Positions 1 through 8,469 of a stretch of 64,000 nt of DNA are shown here, piece by piece. The stretch comes from Kitasatospora indigofera. GTDB lineage: Bacteria > Actinomycetota > Actinomycetes > Streptomycetales > Streptomycetaceae. Within the stretch, counting starts at the first letter, position 1, and each line of letters starts with the position of its first letter. The position numbers were made by a program, and so were the translations under genes. The notes below the pieces were generated by a model, which saw only the letters and a list, made by a program, of their open reading frames with translations, did not search any database and was not told where the DNA came from. Where the stretch lies: assembly GCF_014655955.1 (NCBI RefSeq), contig NZ_BNBO01000006.1, forward strand, positions 1 to 64,000, in the 5' to 3' direction.

Positions 1-47
1 CCGCTCACCGCCGGGCCACCCGGAGGAGGCGGCCCGGCGGTGAGCGG
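1..47. terminator. Hairpin terminator at left edge
   Basis: Bases 1-17 and 31-47 are a perfect 17-bp inverted repeat around a 13-base loop. It probably ends a gene lying left of the window. No T-run follows, which is usual for actinomycete terminators. Confidence 0.6.
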
Positions 48-59
48 TGAGCGGTGAGC
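39..59. repeat. Heptamer tandem repeat GGTGAGC x3
   Basis: Three exact copies of GGTGAGC lie in a row, the first overlapping the right arm of the hairpin at 31-47. It looks like slippage; no function is evident. Confidence 0.6.
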
Positions 60-148
60 GGGCCGCGCCGGGGGTGGCGGGCCCGGTCGGGGGCGCCCCT
101 CGTGAGAGGGCCGCCCGGACCGGCTACCGGACCGGCCGCCCGGACCGG

Positions 149-340
149 TCAGGCGGCGGCGAAGCCCCGCTCCGGCCGGGGGACGTAGTCCACCGGGTCC
201 TGGGCCCAGCAGGCGGCATGGTGGCCGCCGTCGCACCGGGTGCCCCAGCCGGCACCGTTGCCGTACCCCACGTAGTAGTAGGGCAGGCCCAGCGTCGAGG
301 CTGTCCCGGGCGTTCTTGTTCGGCCGGCGGGCCGGCGAAA
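149..340 (-). pseudogene. Possible 3' remnant of a small protein gene
   Basis: One minus-strand frame ending with TGA at 149-151 reads as plausible protein for about 50 residues: aromatic/glycine-rich, with GLPYYYVGYGNGAGWG followed by HHAACWAQDPVDY. Upstream of about 340 the frame stays open to 484 but has unnatural composition, and it contains no ATG or GTG start. It is either a truncated gene remnant or a gene whose start lies in another frame through a frameshift. No family is recognised. Confidence is low. Confidence 0.25.
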
Positions 341-412
341 ACCCGTTTGCGGACGGCGGCGGCCACTGCTACTTTTCCGGAGGCCGTGCGAGAGAAAGAG
401 GAGGTGGTACCC

Positions 413-466
413 GTGAACGCAGTATCGACATGGGTGCTCCCCTCCGGAGTCATGGCCGGGCGATAG
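413..466 (+). CDS. Candidate 17-residue leader peptide ORF
   Basis: A GTG at 413 is preceded at ideal distance (8 bases) by GGAGG inside an AAGAGGAGG run (396-404). The ORF encodes only 17 residues, reading M/VNAVSTWVLPSGVMAGR, then TAG. It ends 45 bases before the alpha/beta hydrolase start at 512. A near-perfect ribosome site on so short an ORF suggests a translated leader or a very small protein. No known leader motif is recognised, and chance occurrence in purine-rich DNA is possible. Confidence 0.3.
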   Translation: MNAVSTWVLPSGVMAGR

Positions 467-511
467 GTCGTCCGGGAGCGCCGTTCATGAGCACTCCCGA
501 AAGGCACGACC

Positions 512-1252
512 ATGCATTTCACTGCTGAACAGCGTCTCGAAGACGGCGTCGTCGAGCGCCGGTTCACCCTCGGCGACATCCCCGGCATCCTCTGGACGCC
601 CGCGACCACGTCCGCACCCGCGCCGCTGATCCTGATCGGCCACCCCCCGCTCGGACTCGACCGGATGTACCCCCGGCTGGCGGGGCGGGCCCGGTACTAC
701 GCGGCGGAGCACGGCTTCGCCGCGGCCACCGTCGAACTCCCCGGCAGCGGGGACCGGCCCCGTTGGCCCGCCGCCGAACAGGCCCGCGCCGACCTGCGCC
801 GGGCGGTGGAGACCGGCGTCCGGCCCGTCCCCGGCGAGATCGTCGACGCCCTCGTCCTCCCGCTGGTCGAGCGGGCGGTCCCGGAGTGGCAGGCGGCCCT
901 GGACGCCCTCCTCGCGCTGCCCGGGATCGGCGGCCCGGTCGGGTACGAGGGGGGAGTCATCTCCGTCGGCATCCGGCTGGCGGTGGCCGAACCGCGCATC
1001 CGGGCCGCCGGGTTCTTCGCCGGCAGCCTGGTTCCCGCCGCCATGTTCGAGGAGGCCCGCCGGGTCACCGTTCCGCTGCAGGTCCTGCTGCAGTGGGACG
1101 ACGAGGGGAACGACCGGCAGGCGGCCCTGGACCTGTTCGACGCCTTCGGTTCCCGGGAGAAGACCCTGCACGCCAACATGGGCGGGCACACCGGCGTGCC
1201 GCAGTTCGAACTCGAACCGGGGGCGCGGTTCTTCGCCCGCCACCTGAAGTAG
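512..1252 (+). CDS. Alpha/beta hydrolase, dienelactone-hydrolase-like
   Basis: A 246-residue single-domain cytoplasmic protein with no signal peptide. Family features are the oxyanion-side segment LILIGHPPLG near residues 39-48, a nucleophile-elbow candidate around Ser151 in VISVG, an acid in WDDEG (about 196-197) and His226 in GGHTG. The elbow is atypical because the first glycine of GxSxG is replaced by valine and an extra residue sits before it, so activity is not certain. The ATG at 512 is preceded by GAAAGG at a suitable distance. The substrate is unknown. It stands alone on this strand after a possible short leader ORF. Confidence 0.8.
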   Translation: MHFTAEQRLEDGVVERRFTLGDIPGILWTPATTSAPAPLILIGHPPLGLDRMYPRLAGRARYYAAEHGFAAATVELPGSGDRPRWPAAEQARADLRRAVETGVRPVPGEIVDALVLPLVERAVPEWQAALDALLALPGIGGPVGYEGGVISVGIRLAVAEPRIRAAGFFAGSLVPAAMFEEARRVTVPLQVLLQWDDEGNDRQAALDLFDAFGSREKTLHANMGGHTGVPQFELEPGARFFARHLK

Positions 1253-1311
1253 GCCGGACGGCCGGGCCGGCGGCGGACGATGGGGCCGCCGGCCCGGCCA
1301 CCGCCCGTCGG

Positions 1312-1965
1312 TCAGTCAGGGCCGCTCCAGTCGAACGGGAAATGCTTGCTGGACCTGCCGCTGCGGTTCCAGCTGAAGCCGAAGGCGTCGGCCTGGTCGG
1401 TGGTGGCCCGGCCCCAGGTGGCGACCTGGCCCGGCCCGACCTCGGCGCCGGGGGCGTTGTGGAGCTGCACGCGCCCGCCCTCGGAGGCGGTGGGGCCGGT
1501 CAGGGCTTCGGCGCGGGCGGTGACCCGGCCGGGGATCTCGACGCTCCACGCCCGGAGGTCGTCACCGATCTCGACGGTGATGGGGGCGGCGTCCATGCCG
1601 AGCACCTCGGTCGTGGTGAGTTCGCCGAACTGCTTCGGCCATCCGCCCACCTGGCCGCTGAAGATCGTGCCGAGGGCGGTGCGCTGCCGGTCGTCGGCAC
1701 GCTCGTCGATGAAGAAGGCGGCGCGCGAGTCCGTGGCGGCACCCGCCCAGATGTTGCCGGTGAAGGACCCGAGCATCACGAAGTTCAGCCCGTCGAGCGG
1801 GACGTCCCCGTAGCGGCCCTCGCGGATGTGCCAGACGAGCACGCCCTCGCAGTCGCCCTCGGTCGGGGGCTGGGCGAAGGTGCAGGGGCAGGGTATGGCG
1901 CACTTGCAGGTGTCGAACCAGTCGCCGGCCAGGTGCCAGGCCGGGCCGGTCATGGCGTCGGTCAT
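1312..1965 (-). CDS. DUF1326 domain protein
   Basis: A 217-residue protein beginning MTDAMTGPAWHLAGDWFDTC, with the cysteine cluster CKCAIPCPC near residues 20-28 that typifies DUF1326. The cluster suggests metal or redox binding, but no enzymatic function is established for the family. The start is set by GGAG close upstream of the ATG at 1965; in-frame codons further upstream read as non-coding. It is divergent from the DUF2182 membrane protein at 2345, a pairing often seen in actinomycetes, so the two may act together. Confidence 0.8.
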   Translation of the reverse strand: MTDAMTGPAWHLAGDWFDTCKCAIPCPCTFAQPPTEGDCEGVLVWHIREGRYGDVPLDGLNFVMLGSFTGNIWAGAATDSRAAFFIDERADDRQRTALGTIFSGQVGGWPKQFGELTTTEVLGMDAAPITVEIGDDLRAWSVEIPGRVTARAEALTGPTASEGGRVQLHNAPGAEVGPGQVATWGRATTDQADAFGFSWNRSGRSSKHFPFDWSGPD

Positions 1966-2344
1966 CTCTCCGACCTCCTCACCCCCCGCTGTCGGGTGGT
2001 TCCAGGAGTGACGGGGCCGCCCGCGCCAGGGGCCCGCGGGCCACGCCGGCGGAGCGGCCTCACCTCCAGCATGCGCCACTTCGGCCGGGCCCGGCACCCC
2101 CGCGCGGCCCGCCGCCCGCCGCCGACGCGCCGATCGGGCCAGGATCATGCCGGACCCGGCGTCCACCACCGTGCCCGGCCCCGGTGATCCGCACGGGAAG
2201 GAACTGCCCGAACCGGTGACTCGCCGTCCGGAGGGCTCGCCGCCCACGACCGGCGCTGTCCGGTGTGCCGCCGCACGGGAGCGGGACCGGGTTTTGCCGT
2301 CGGCGCAGGTGTGCTGTCCTGGAAGGACCAGGCAGGAGAGCAGC
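1966..2344. promoter_or_regulatory. Divergent intergenic region between DUF1326 and DUF2182 genes
   Basis: These 379 bases separate two divergently transcribed genes and must hold both promoters. I see no convincing coding sequence and no strong palindrome. Confidence 0.4.
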
Positions 2345-3145
2345 ATGCGTACCGTCACGATGGAGAAGCAGCCGCTGCGCACCGGGGTGCTGATGCCCGC
2401 GAGGGAACTGGCCCTCGCCTGGGGCCTGATCATGGTGATCGCGGCCCTGGCCTGGCTGTTCACGGTCGGGCAGGCCCGGGGCACGGGGATCGGGCCCGGC
2501 ACGATGGGAATGGCGCTGCCGCTGTTCCTGGTGCTCTGGCTGGCGATGACGGCCGCCATGATGCTGCCCTCGGTGGCTCCGGTCGCGGTGACCTGGGCCC
2601 GTGGTATCGGCCGGCAGTCCGACGGCGCCGAGCGGGCGGTGCGCACGACGGAGTTCCTCGGCGGCTATCTGCTGGTGTGGACGGCCTTCGGGCTGCTCGC
2701 CTACGGCGGCCTGGCGCTCACCGGACGGCTGGTCGAGCGTGACCCGGACGCGGGGAAGTGGATCGGCGCGGCGGCCTTCGCCCTGGCCGGGCTCTACCAG
2801 CTGGGCCCGCTGAAGTACGTGTGCCTGCGGCACTGCCGCAGCCCGATGGCGCAGCTGATGCGTTACGCGGGCTACCGGGCGCCGCTGCGGGACCTGCGGG
2901 TCGGGCTGCACCACGGGAGCTACTGCCTGGGCTGCTGCTGGGCGCTGATGGTGGTGCTGGTGCCGCTCGGAGTGATGAACGTGGCGGCGATGGCGGCGAT
3001 CGCGGTGGTGATCTTCCTGGAGAAGCTGTGGCGACGCGGGCCGCAGCTGGCCCGGGTCGCCGGGGTGGCGTTCCTCGTGCTCGCCGTGCTGGCGCCGTTC
3101 CAGAGCTGGCTGCTGCCGGGGCTCACCCCGGGCGACATGATGTAG
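2345..3145 (+). CDS. DUF2182 integral membrane protein
   Basis: A 266-residue polytopic membrane protein. Hydrophobic segments are near residues 24-42, 55-80, 110-130, 142-160 and 195-262. Family-type features are the histidine/cysteine-rich loop CLRHCRSP, followed by HHGSYCLGCCWALM, where a His-Cys array enters a membrane segment. DUF2182 proteins are described as predicted metal-binding membrane proteins; the substrate is unknown. The ATG at 2345 has CAGGAGAG just upstream, favouring it over in-frame ATGs further upstream. It probably works with the divergent DUF1326 protein. Confidence 0.8.
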   Translation: MRTVTMEKQPLRTGVLMPARELALAWGLIMVIAALAWLFTVGQARGTGIGPGTMGMALPLFLVLWLAMTAAMMLPSVAPVAVTWARGIGRQSDGAERAVRTTEFLGGYLLVWTAFGLLAYGGLALTGRLVERDPDAGKWIGAAAFALAGLYQLGPLKYVCLRHCRSPMAQLMRYAGYRAPLRDLRVGLHHGSYCLGCCWALMVVLVPLGVMNVAAMAAIAVVIFLEKLWRRGPQLARVAGVAFLVLAVLAPFQSWLLPGLTPGDMM

Positions 3146-3270
3146 CGCCCACGGCCGGGCGGGCACCCGTGGAAGCCGGCAGCGGAGGCGTCGACGTCAC
3201 GCCGCTCCCGCCCGTCCGAGGTGCGGGGACCGGTGGCCGGGAGCCGTCGGTGAGGTGCTAGAAATTCCTG

Positions 3271-3888
3271 GTGGACGTTCCCCCCGAGCCCTCGACCCTG
3301 CGCGTCTTCGTGGCGCTGGCGCCGCCCGACGACGCCAAGGAGGAGCTGGAACACGTCCTGCGGCCGGCCTACGGCAGGTACCCGCGGCTGCGCTGGAACC
3401 GGATCGAGGACTGGCACATCACCCTGGCCTTCCTCGGCGAACTGCCGTCCACCGCGGTGCCGCCGCTGCGGTCGGCGCTGGCCGGCCGGGCCGCCTCGTA
3501 CCCCGCCCCGGAGCTGGCCCTGCTGGGCGGCGGCCACTTCGACGAGCGACTGCTGTGGAGCGGGATCGACGGCGACCTGGACGGCCTGCACCTGCTCGCC
3601 GCCGAGGTCCGGGGCCTGGTCAGGTCCTGCGGGATCGAGTTCGGCGAGCGCCCGCTGCGCCCCCATCTGACGTTGGCGCGCTCCCGCCGCGACGACCCCA
3701 CCAGCGTGCCGCAGGCGGCGGCCGGGCTCACCGGGTTCGTGGGCCGGCCGTGGCGCGCCGAGCGGCTGCATCTGGTCGGCAGCAACATCGGCCGCGGCCC
3801 CGGGCCGATCCGCTACCGCGACATCGAGGCCTGGCCGCTGGGCGGCGCCGTCCGGCACGGGGGCGACGGCGCTCCCGCCGAGGTGTAG
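3271..3888 (+). CDS. thpR: RNA 2',3'-cyclic phosphodiesterase (2H phosphoesterase)
   Basis: A 205-residue member of the LigT/ThpR 2H family, which opens 2',3'-cyclic phosphates to 2'-phosphates on RNA ends. Both HxT catalytic motifs are intact: WHITLAFLG near residue 50 and PHLTLARS near residue 132, at the usual spacing. Length matches the family. The start is a GTG at 3271; GTGAGG lies upstream but rather far away, so the exact start is less certain. It appears monocistronic. Confidence 0.85.
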   Translation: MDVPPEPSTLRVFVALAPPDDAKEELEHVLRPAYGRYPRLRWNRIEDWHITLAFLGELPSTAVPPLRSALAGRAASYPAPELALLGGGHFDERLLWSGIDGDLDGLHLLAAEVRGLVRSCGIEFGERPLRPHLTLARSRRDDPTSVPQAAAGLTGFVGRPWRAERLHLVGSNIGRGPGPIRYRDIEAWPLGGAVRHGGDGAPAEV

Positions 3889-3896
3889 CCGACCGG

Positions 3897-3932
3897 CGGT
3901 CGCCTCCCCGCGGTCGCCTCCCCGCGGTCGCC
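3897..3932. repeat. 14-bp tandem repeat, 2.6 copies
   Basis: The unit CGGTCGCCTCCCCG is repeated twice exactly and then partially, in the gap after the thpR stop. It is a simple slippage-type repeat. Confidence 0.6.
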
Positions 3933-4005
3933 CGGGAAGGGCCCCGGCGCCCGCCGGCGGGAGCGCCACGACTTGCGGCCGTCCGGCCGTCCGCCCGGGT
4001 GTCTC

Positions 4006-5436
4006 CTACCCGACGTCAGGTCGCGTCATCAGCGGCGCCCGCAGGTGCAACGCCAGGTCGGGCCCGGTCAGGGGCTGCGTGCTCCAGGTCGCCGAGGCCG
4101 TCCCGGCATCGGCGTCGACGAGCAGCCGGACGCGGTGCGGGGTGGTGATGTCGTAGAGATCGGCCACGAACGTGCCGCCCTGCCAGGCTCCGGCCGCGAC
4201 GACCGGCCGGCCGAGCGGGGAGCTCTCCCGCCACTCGCCGTGGCCGGCCCCGATGTCGGGGAGCGCCCCCAGGCGGACCCGCCATCCGCCGTCGGCGGGA
4301 GTGACGGACACCGTCGTCCCGTCGGGCAGGGCCGAGCCCTCGGCGGAGGCGTCCAGCGTCGCGGTGACCGCCCGCCCCGGGCCGGCCGTGCCCGGCACCG
4401 GCGGCAGCGACAGCCGGCGCAGCCGGTCGGCGAGCACCGCGTCGTCCTGGGCGCTGTCCGCCCGGCCCAGACCGGGCAACAGACAGTCCCAGACGGCGTC
4501 GAGGATTTCCTGGGCGTCCGTCTGGGCGGTCACGGCGACCACGAGGTCGTGCGACGGGACCACCACGCACAGCTGCCCGAAGGAGCCGTGGCCGTGGTAC
4601 CCGTGACGCGACCTCCAGAACTGGTAGCCGTAGCCGCAGGAGAAGTCGGTGTCGTGCGATTCGTCGTCCTTGTACGGCACCGAGTCGACGTGCCGTCCGG
4701 TCGCGAGCTCCACCCATGCGCGCGGGACGAGCTGCCGGTCGCCCCAGCGCCCGCCACGCAGCAGCAGCTCGCCGAAGGCGGCGACGGCCTCGGTGGTGAG
4801 GTGCAGTCCGTGGAACCCGAAGGCGGCGCCGCCGCGCACCCGGTCCCATTCGGCGTGGTCGACGCCCATCGGCTCAAGGACGCGTTCGTCGAGGTACTCC
4901 GGGAGACCGCGCCCGGTGACCCGCTCCACCATCCGGGCCAGGACGAAGGTGGTCGAGTTGTCGTAGCCGTGCCGGGTTCCCTCGGCCACGGCGAACGGCA
5001 GGCGCAGGAACCCCCTGACCAGGTCGTCGGGTTCCAGTTCCCAGGCCTCGGCGAGGCTGTCCGTGGGGTGCCCGGCGGTCATGGACAGCAGGTGGTGGAC
5101 GGTGATCCGGCGGCCCTGCTCCGAGACGTCGGCCGGGACGTGGTCGGGCAGCACGTCCACCACCCGGTCGTCCGGCGAGAGCAGCCCGTCGGCGATCGCG
5201 AGGCCCACGGCGATCGACGTGAACGACTTGGTCAACGAGTAGAGCAGGTGCGGACGGTCGGCGGAGTACGGCGCCCACCAGCCTTCGGCGGCGACCCGGC
5301 CCCGGTGCACGACCATGAGCGAGTGGCATTCGACGGATCGTGCTTCGAGACGGTCCAGCAGGGCGGTGACGGAACGGGACGACACCCCCGAGGCGGCCGG
5401 TGCCGAACGCGGCAGAATAGTTTTCCGAGAATACAT
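4006..5436 (-). CDS. Serine hydrolase, class C beta-lactamase/CubicO family
   Basis: A 476-residue protein with the penicillin-binding fold signature: SLTK (Ser67-xx-Lys70), the tyrosine motif YDN at 158-160 and a third-box HGHG segment followed by SFGQ. This makes an active serine hydrolase (esterase, peptidase or beta-lactamase-like) likely; true beta-lactamase activity is unsupported. About 110 extra C-terminal residues after the hydrolase core form a lipocalin-like or beta-rich tail. No signal peptide is seen, so it is probably cytoplasmic. It is separate from its neighbours. Confidence 0.85.
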   Translation of the reverse strand: MYSRKTILPRSAPAASGVSSRSVTALLDRLEARSVECHSLMVVHRGRVAAEGWWAPYSADRPHLLYSLTKSFTSIAVGLAIADGLLSPDDRVVDVLPDHVPADVSEQGRRITVHHLLSMTAGHPTDSLAEAWELEPDDLVRGFLRLPFAVAEGTRHGYDNSTTFVLARMVERVTGRGLPEYLDERVLEPMGVDHAEWDRVRGGAAFGFHGLHLTTEAVAAFGELLLRGGRWGDRQLVPRAWVELATGRHVDSVPYKDDESHDTDFSCGYGYQFWRSRHGYHGHGSFGQLCVVVPSHDLVVAVTAQTDAQEILDAVWDCLLPGLGRADSAQDDAVLADRLRRLSLPPVPGTAGPGRAVTATLDASAEGSALPDGTTVSVTPADGGWRVRLGALPDIGAGHGEWRESSPLGRPVVAAGAWQGGTFVADLYDITTPHRVRLLVDADAGTASATWSTQPLTGPDLALHLRAPLMTRPDVG

Positions 5437-5605
5437 TATGACGTTCTAACAGATCCACGGTGCCGGGTGACAGGTGCGCGGGCCGGCGCCGTGATCGCCG
5501 GGGCGGGCGGCCTGCCCCCGAAGGGGTGGCGCCGTCCGCCACCGGCACCTGACGGTGGATCGGCGGTGCCCACCGGGCCGGCGCCGGTGCCCCCGTGCCC
5601 GGCGG

Positions 5606-6724
5606 TCAGGACGGCTGGACCTGGTCGAAGAGGGCGAGGGCCTCGGCGGGGTCCGGGCTCACCAGGCGTTCCAGGCCGGCCGTCGTGACGGACGCCCACC
5701 GGGCGGCCCGTGCCCACATCCGTTCCTCGAAGGCGCGGACGGTCTCGTCCAGGGCCCCGTGGCAGCCGGCGACGGACTCGGCGAGTTCGGCGCCGTCCAG
5801 CATCGCGAGGTTCGCGCCCGCGCCCAGCGGGGGCATCAGATGGGCGGCGTCGCCCAGCAGCGTCACCCCGCGGACGTGGGTCCAGGTGTGGGAGACGGGC
5901 AGGGCGTGGAGGGGGCGGCGGACGAAGGCGGTGCCGTGGCGGAGGAGGTCGAGGACGGGTGCGGCCCAGCCGTCGAACAGTGACAGCAGGACCGACCGCA
6001 CGGCCTCCGCGTCGGCCCGGTCCAGGCCGGCGTGCCGGTCCACGGGTGCGCGGAACTGGGCGTACACCTTGACGTGGCCGCCGCTGTTGCGCTGGGCGAC
6101 GAGGCCCCGGTTCACGCCGTACACGGCCATGGAGCCGTCGCCGACCAGCCGGGCGAGGCCGGGGTGGCGGGTGTCGACGTCGTCCAGGGAGGTTTCGACG
6201 AAGGTGACGCCGGTGTAGTGCGGCGTCACCGGCGAGACGGCCGGGCGGACCCGGGACCAGGCGCCGTCCGCGCCGACCACCAGGTCGAAGGTCTCCTGCC
6301 GTCCGTCCGCGAACCGGACCAGCGTGCCGTCCCCGGTGTCCGGGAGCACCTCCGTCACGCCCCGGCCCCACCGGACGTCGAGCGGGCCGAGCAGCAGGTC
6401 GCGGAGGTGCCCGCGGTCGATCTCGGGGTTGGCCCGGTCCTCCGGGCGGGGTCGCCAGTCACGCAGGACGGTTCCGGCCGCGTCCAGGATGCGCATGGCC
6501 TGGCCCTCGGGTCGCGCCAGCGTCTGGAACCGCGCCAGCAGTCCCGCCTTGTCCAGCGCGAGCTGGCCCAGCCCTTCGTGCAGGTCCAGGGTGCCTCCCG
6601 GCGGCCGGGCCTCGGGGCCGGAGTCGCGTTCGAGGACGGTCACGGGGTGGCCGTGGCGGTGCAGGACGCGGGCGAAGGCGAGGCCGGCCGGACCGGCCCC
6701 GACCACGGCGATGCGGTGTCTCAT
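5606..6724 (-). CDS. FAD-dependent monooxygenase, TetX/PHBH-like
   Basis: A 372-residue class A flavoprotein monooxygenase. The N-terminal Rossmann motif is IAVVGAGPAGLAFARVLHRH with a downstream acidic ERD. The middle motif is LVVGADGAWSRVR, and the second FAD motif is GVTLLGDAAHLMPPLGAGAN. This arrangement is shared by tetracycline-modifying TetX-like enzymes and many aromatic hydroxylases. I chose the ATG at 6724 because the Rossmann strand begins four residues later; a start 33 bases upstream would cover a palindromic operator. It is divergent from the TetR gene at 6778, which presumably controls it. Confidence 0.85.
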   Translation of the reverse strand: MRHRIAVVGAGPAGLAFARVLHRHGHPVTVLERDSGPEARPPGGTLDLHEGLGQLALDKAGLLARFQTLARPEGQAMRILDAAGTVLRDWRPRPEDRANPEIDRGHLRDLLLGPLDVRWGRGVTEVLPDTGDGTLVRFADGRQETFDLVVGADGAWSRVRPAVSPVTPHYTGVTFVETSLDDVDTRHPGLARLVGDGSMAVYGVNRGLVAQRNSGGHVKVYAQFRAPVDRHAGLDRADAEAVRSVLLSLFDGWAAPVLDLLRHGTAFVRRPLHALPVSHTWTHVRGVTLLGDAAHLMPPLGAGANLAMLDGAELAESVAGCHGALDETVRAFEERMWARAARWASVTTAGLERLVSPDPAEALALFDQVQPS

Positions 6725-6728
6725 GTCG

Positions 6729-6739
6729 ATACACTGTAT
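6729..6739. promoter_or_regulatory. Candidate TetR-family operator
   Basis: ATACACTGTAT is a perfect 5-1-5 inverted repeat located five bases upstream of the monooxygenase start and 39 bases upstream of the TetR gene start. It is the only clear palindrome in the 53-base divergent gap. Confidence 0.5.
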
Positions 6740-6777
6740 TGAGCCGATACGCCGCATGGCAACAGTACGATGTGACC

Positions 6778-7470
6778 ATGACTGTGTGGGACCGGCCGGA
6801 GCCGCCGACTCGCCCCGTGCCGCTCGACCGGGAGCGGATCGTCGGCGCCGCCGTCGCGCTGGCCGATGAGGGCGGGCTGGAGGCGGTGTCCCTGCGGAAG
6901 GTCGCCGCCCGGCTCGACGCGGGCCCGATGCGGCTGTACGGCTACATCGCCACCAAGGAGGAGCTGTTCGACCTCATGGTGGACGAGGTGTACGGCGAGA
7001 TCCTCCCCGAGGAGGAGCCCGGTGACTGGCGGGAGGCGCTGCGCGTCCTCGCCCACCGCACCAGGCAGGCCGCGCTCCGCCACGAATGGCTGGCCGACCT
7101 GCTCGGCGGCCGGCCCGCCCTGGGCCCGAACGGCCTCGTGGTGGCCGAGGCCACGCTGTCCGCCCTCGACGGACTCGCCGACGTCGACACCGTGATGCGC
7201 GCCGTGGAGACCGTCAGCGCCTACTTCACCGGCGCGATCAGGCACGAGATCGCCAACCTGCGGGCCGAGCGCGCCACCGGCCTGTCCAAGCACGACTGGC
7301 AGCACGCCGCCGGCCCGCGGCTGACGAGAATGCTGGCCACCGGCCGCTTCCCCGCACTGGCCAAGGCCGTGCACGACGGTACGGACGTGGACGCCGAGGC
7401 GTCCTTCGCGACCGGGCTGGAATGGGTCCTGGACGCGGTGGCCGCCAGACTCGCCCTGCCGTCGGGGTGA
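6778..7470 (+). CDS. TetR/AcrR-family transcriptional regulator
   Basis: A 230-residue regulator. The N-terminal helix-turn-helix (about residues 16-62) contains RIVGAAVALADEGGLEAVSL, and the recognition helix leads into RLYGYIATKEELFDLMVD. The remainder matches the TetR C-terminal ligand domain seen in TetR-class repressors of drug-resistance genes. The ATG at 6778 is used; an in-frame ATG at 6739 would overlap the operator. It is divergent from the flavin monooxygenase, an arrangement typical of a substrate-induced resistance or degradation pair. Confidence 0.85.
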   Translation: MTVWDRPEPPTRPVPLDRERIVGAAVALADEGGLEAVSLRKVAARLDAGPMRLYGYIATKEELFDLMVDEVYGEILPEEEPGDWREALRVLAHRTRQAALRHEWLADLLGGRPALGPNGLVVAEATLSALDGLADVDTVMRAVETVSAYFTGAIRHEIANLRAERATGLSKHDWQHAAGPRLTRMLATGRFPALAKAVHDGTDVDAEASFATGLEWVLDAVAARLALPSG

Positions 7471-7570
7471 GCCCCGGCGCTACGGCCTTCCCGGCCCCGG
7501 CGGCCGGCCGCGTCCAGAACTCCTGCCCGAGCCGGCTCCCGTGAACAGGCCGCCTGTTCGCCCGTGCTGA

Positions 7571-7592
7571 CGCCCCGCCCGAGGGCGGGGCG
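7571..7592. terminator. Hairpin after TetR gene
   Basis: CGCCCCGCCC and GGGCGGGGCG form a 10-bp stem with a very small loop, about 100 bases after the TetR stop and before the Nudix-like gene. Confidence 0.5.
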
Positions 7593-7667
7593 GCCGGCTC
7601 CGCCCCGAAACGGTGCCGCAGCCCCGTCCTCGGCCCGGTGGCGCACCGGGAACCGTATGATCGGTCA

Positions 7668-8204
7668 ATGTCTGACACGACGGAAACCACGCCCGGCTGG
7701 CTCGCTCCCGAGGACCTGGAGAGCACACGGGCCAGGATGCCGATCCTGTACGTCGAGGCCGTGCCGGTCCGCGTCGACGAAGCCGGTGAGGTCACCCGGG
7801 TCGGGCTCCTGCTGCGGATGGCGCCGGACGGGACGGTCAGCCGGACGCTGGTCTCCGGCCGGGTGCTGCACCACGAGCGGATCCGCGACGCACTGCTGCG
7901 GCACCTGGAGAAGGACCTCGGGCCGGTGGCGCTGCCGCGGGTCCCCGCGTCGCTCCAGCCGTTCACGGTCGCCGAGTACTTCCCGACCCCGGGCGTCACC
8001 GAGTTCCACGACCCCCGCCAGCACGCGGTGTCCCTCGCCTACATCATTCCGGTGGCCGGCGACTGCCGGCCGCGGCAGGACGCCCTCGACCTGGTCTGGT
8101 TCAGCCCCGAGGAGGCCGCCTCGCCCGTGGTCCAGCAGGAGATGCCCGGCGGGCAGGGCGTGCTGCTCAAGCGCGCCCTCGCGCACGTGGGCTGCCTGAC
8201 CTGA
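7668..8204 (+). CDS. DUF4916 / Nudix-like hydrolase
   Basis: A 178-residue protein beginning MSDTTETTPGWLAPEDLEST. It has a Nudix-fold pattern of strands around residues 22-60 and 105-150, with a long helical stretch IRDALLRHLEKDLG in the Nudix-box region. The classical GX5EX7REUXEEXGU box is not intact, as is usual for the actinobacterial DUF4916 group. Function is unknown. Of two in-frame ATGs I prefer 7668, because residues upstream are not family-like; neither has a strong ribosome site. Confidence 0.7.
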   Translation: MSDTTETTPGWLAPEDLESTRARMPILYVEAVPVRVDEAGEVTRVGLLLRMAPDGTVSRTLVSGRVLHHERIRDALLRHLEKDLGPVALPRVPASLQPFTVAEYFPTPGVTEFHDPRQHAVSLAYIIPVAGDCRPRQDALDLVWFSPEEAASPVVQQEMPGGQGVLLKRALAHVGCLT

Positions 8205-8469
8205 TCCTGGCCCGACCCCGGCCGTGCCCCGTCGGCGGGCGCACACCGGCTGCCCCCCGCGGTGCCGTGCCCGGCTTCGGCCTGCCCGCCTCCCGGCTGA
8301 GCGGCACCGCCGGCCGCGGCCCGGCCCTGACGGAACGGGCGGTGCCGACCGCCGCCGGCTCGGGGACAGGTCGTGTCCGGCCCGGAAGCGTGAGCCGTTC
8401 GGGTGACGTTCGAGCCGGGCGCACGAGTCCTGGGCCCTGCCCCGGGCCCGCGGTGGTTGAGTCGCCCGC

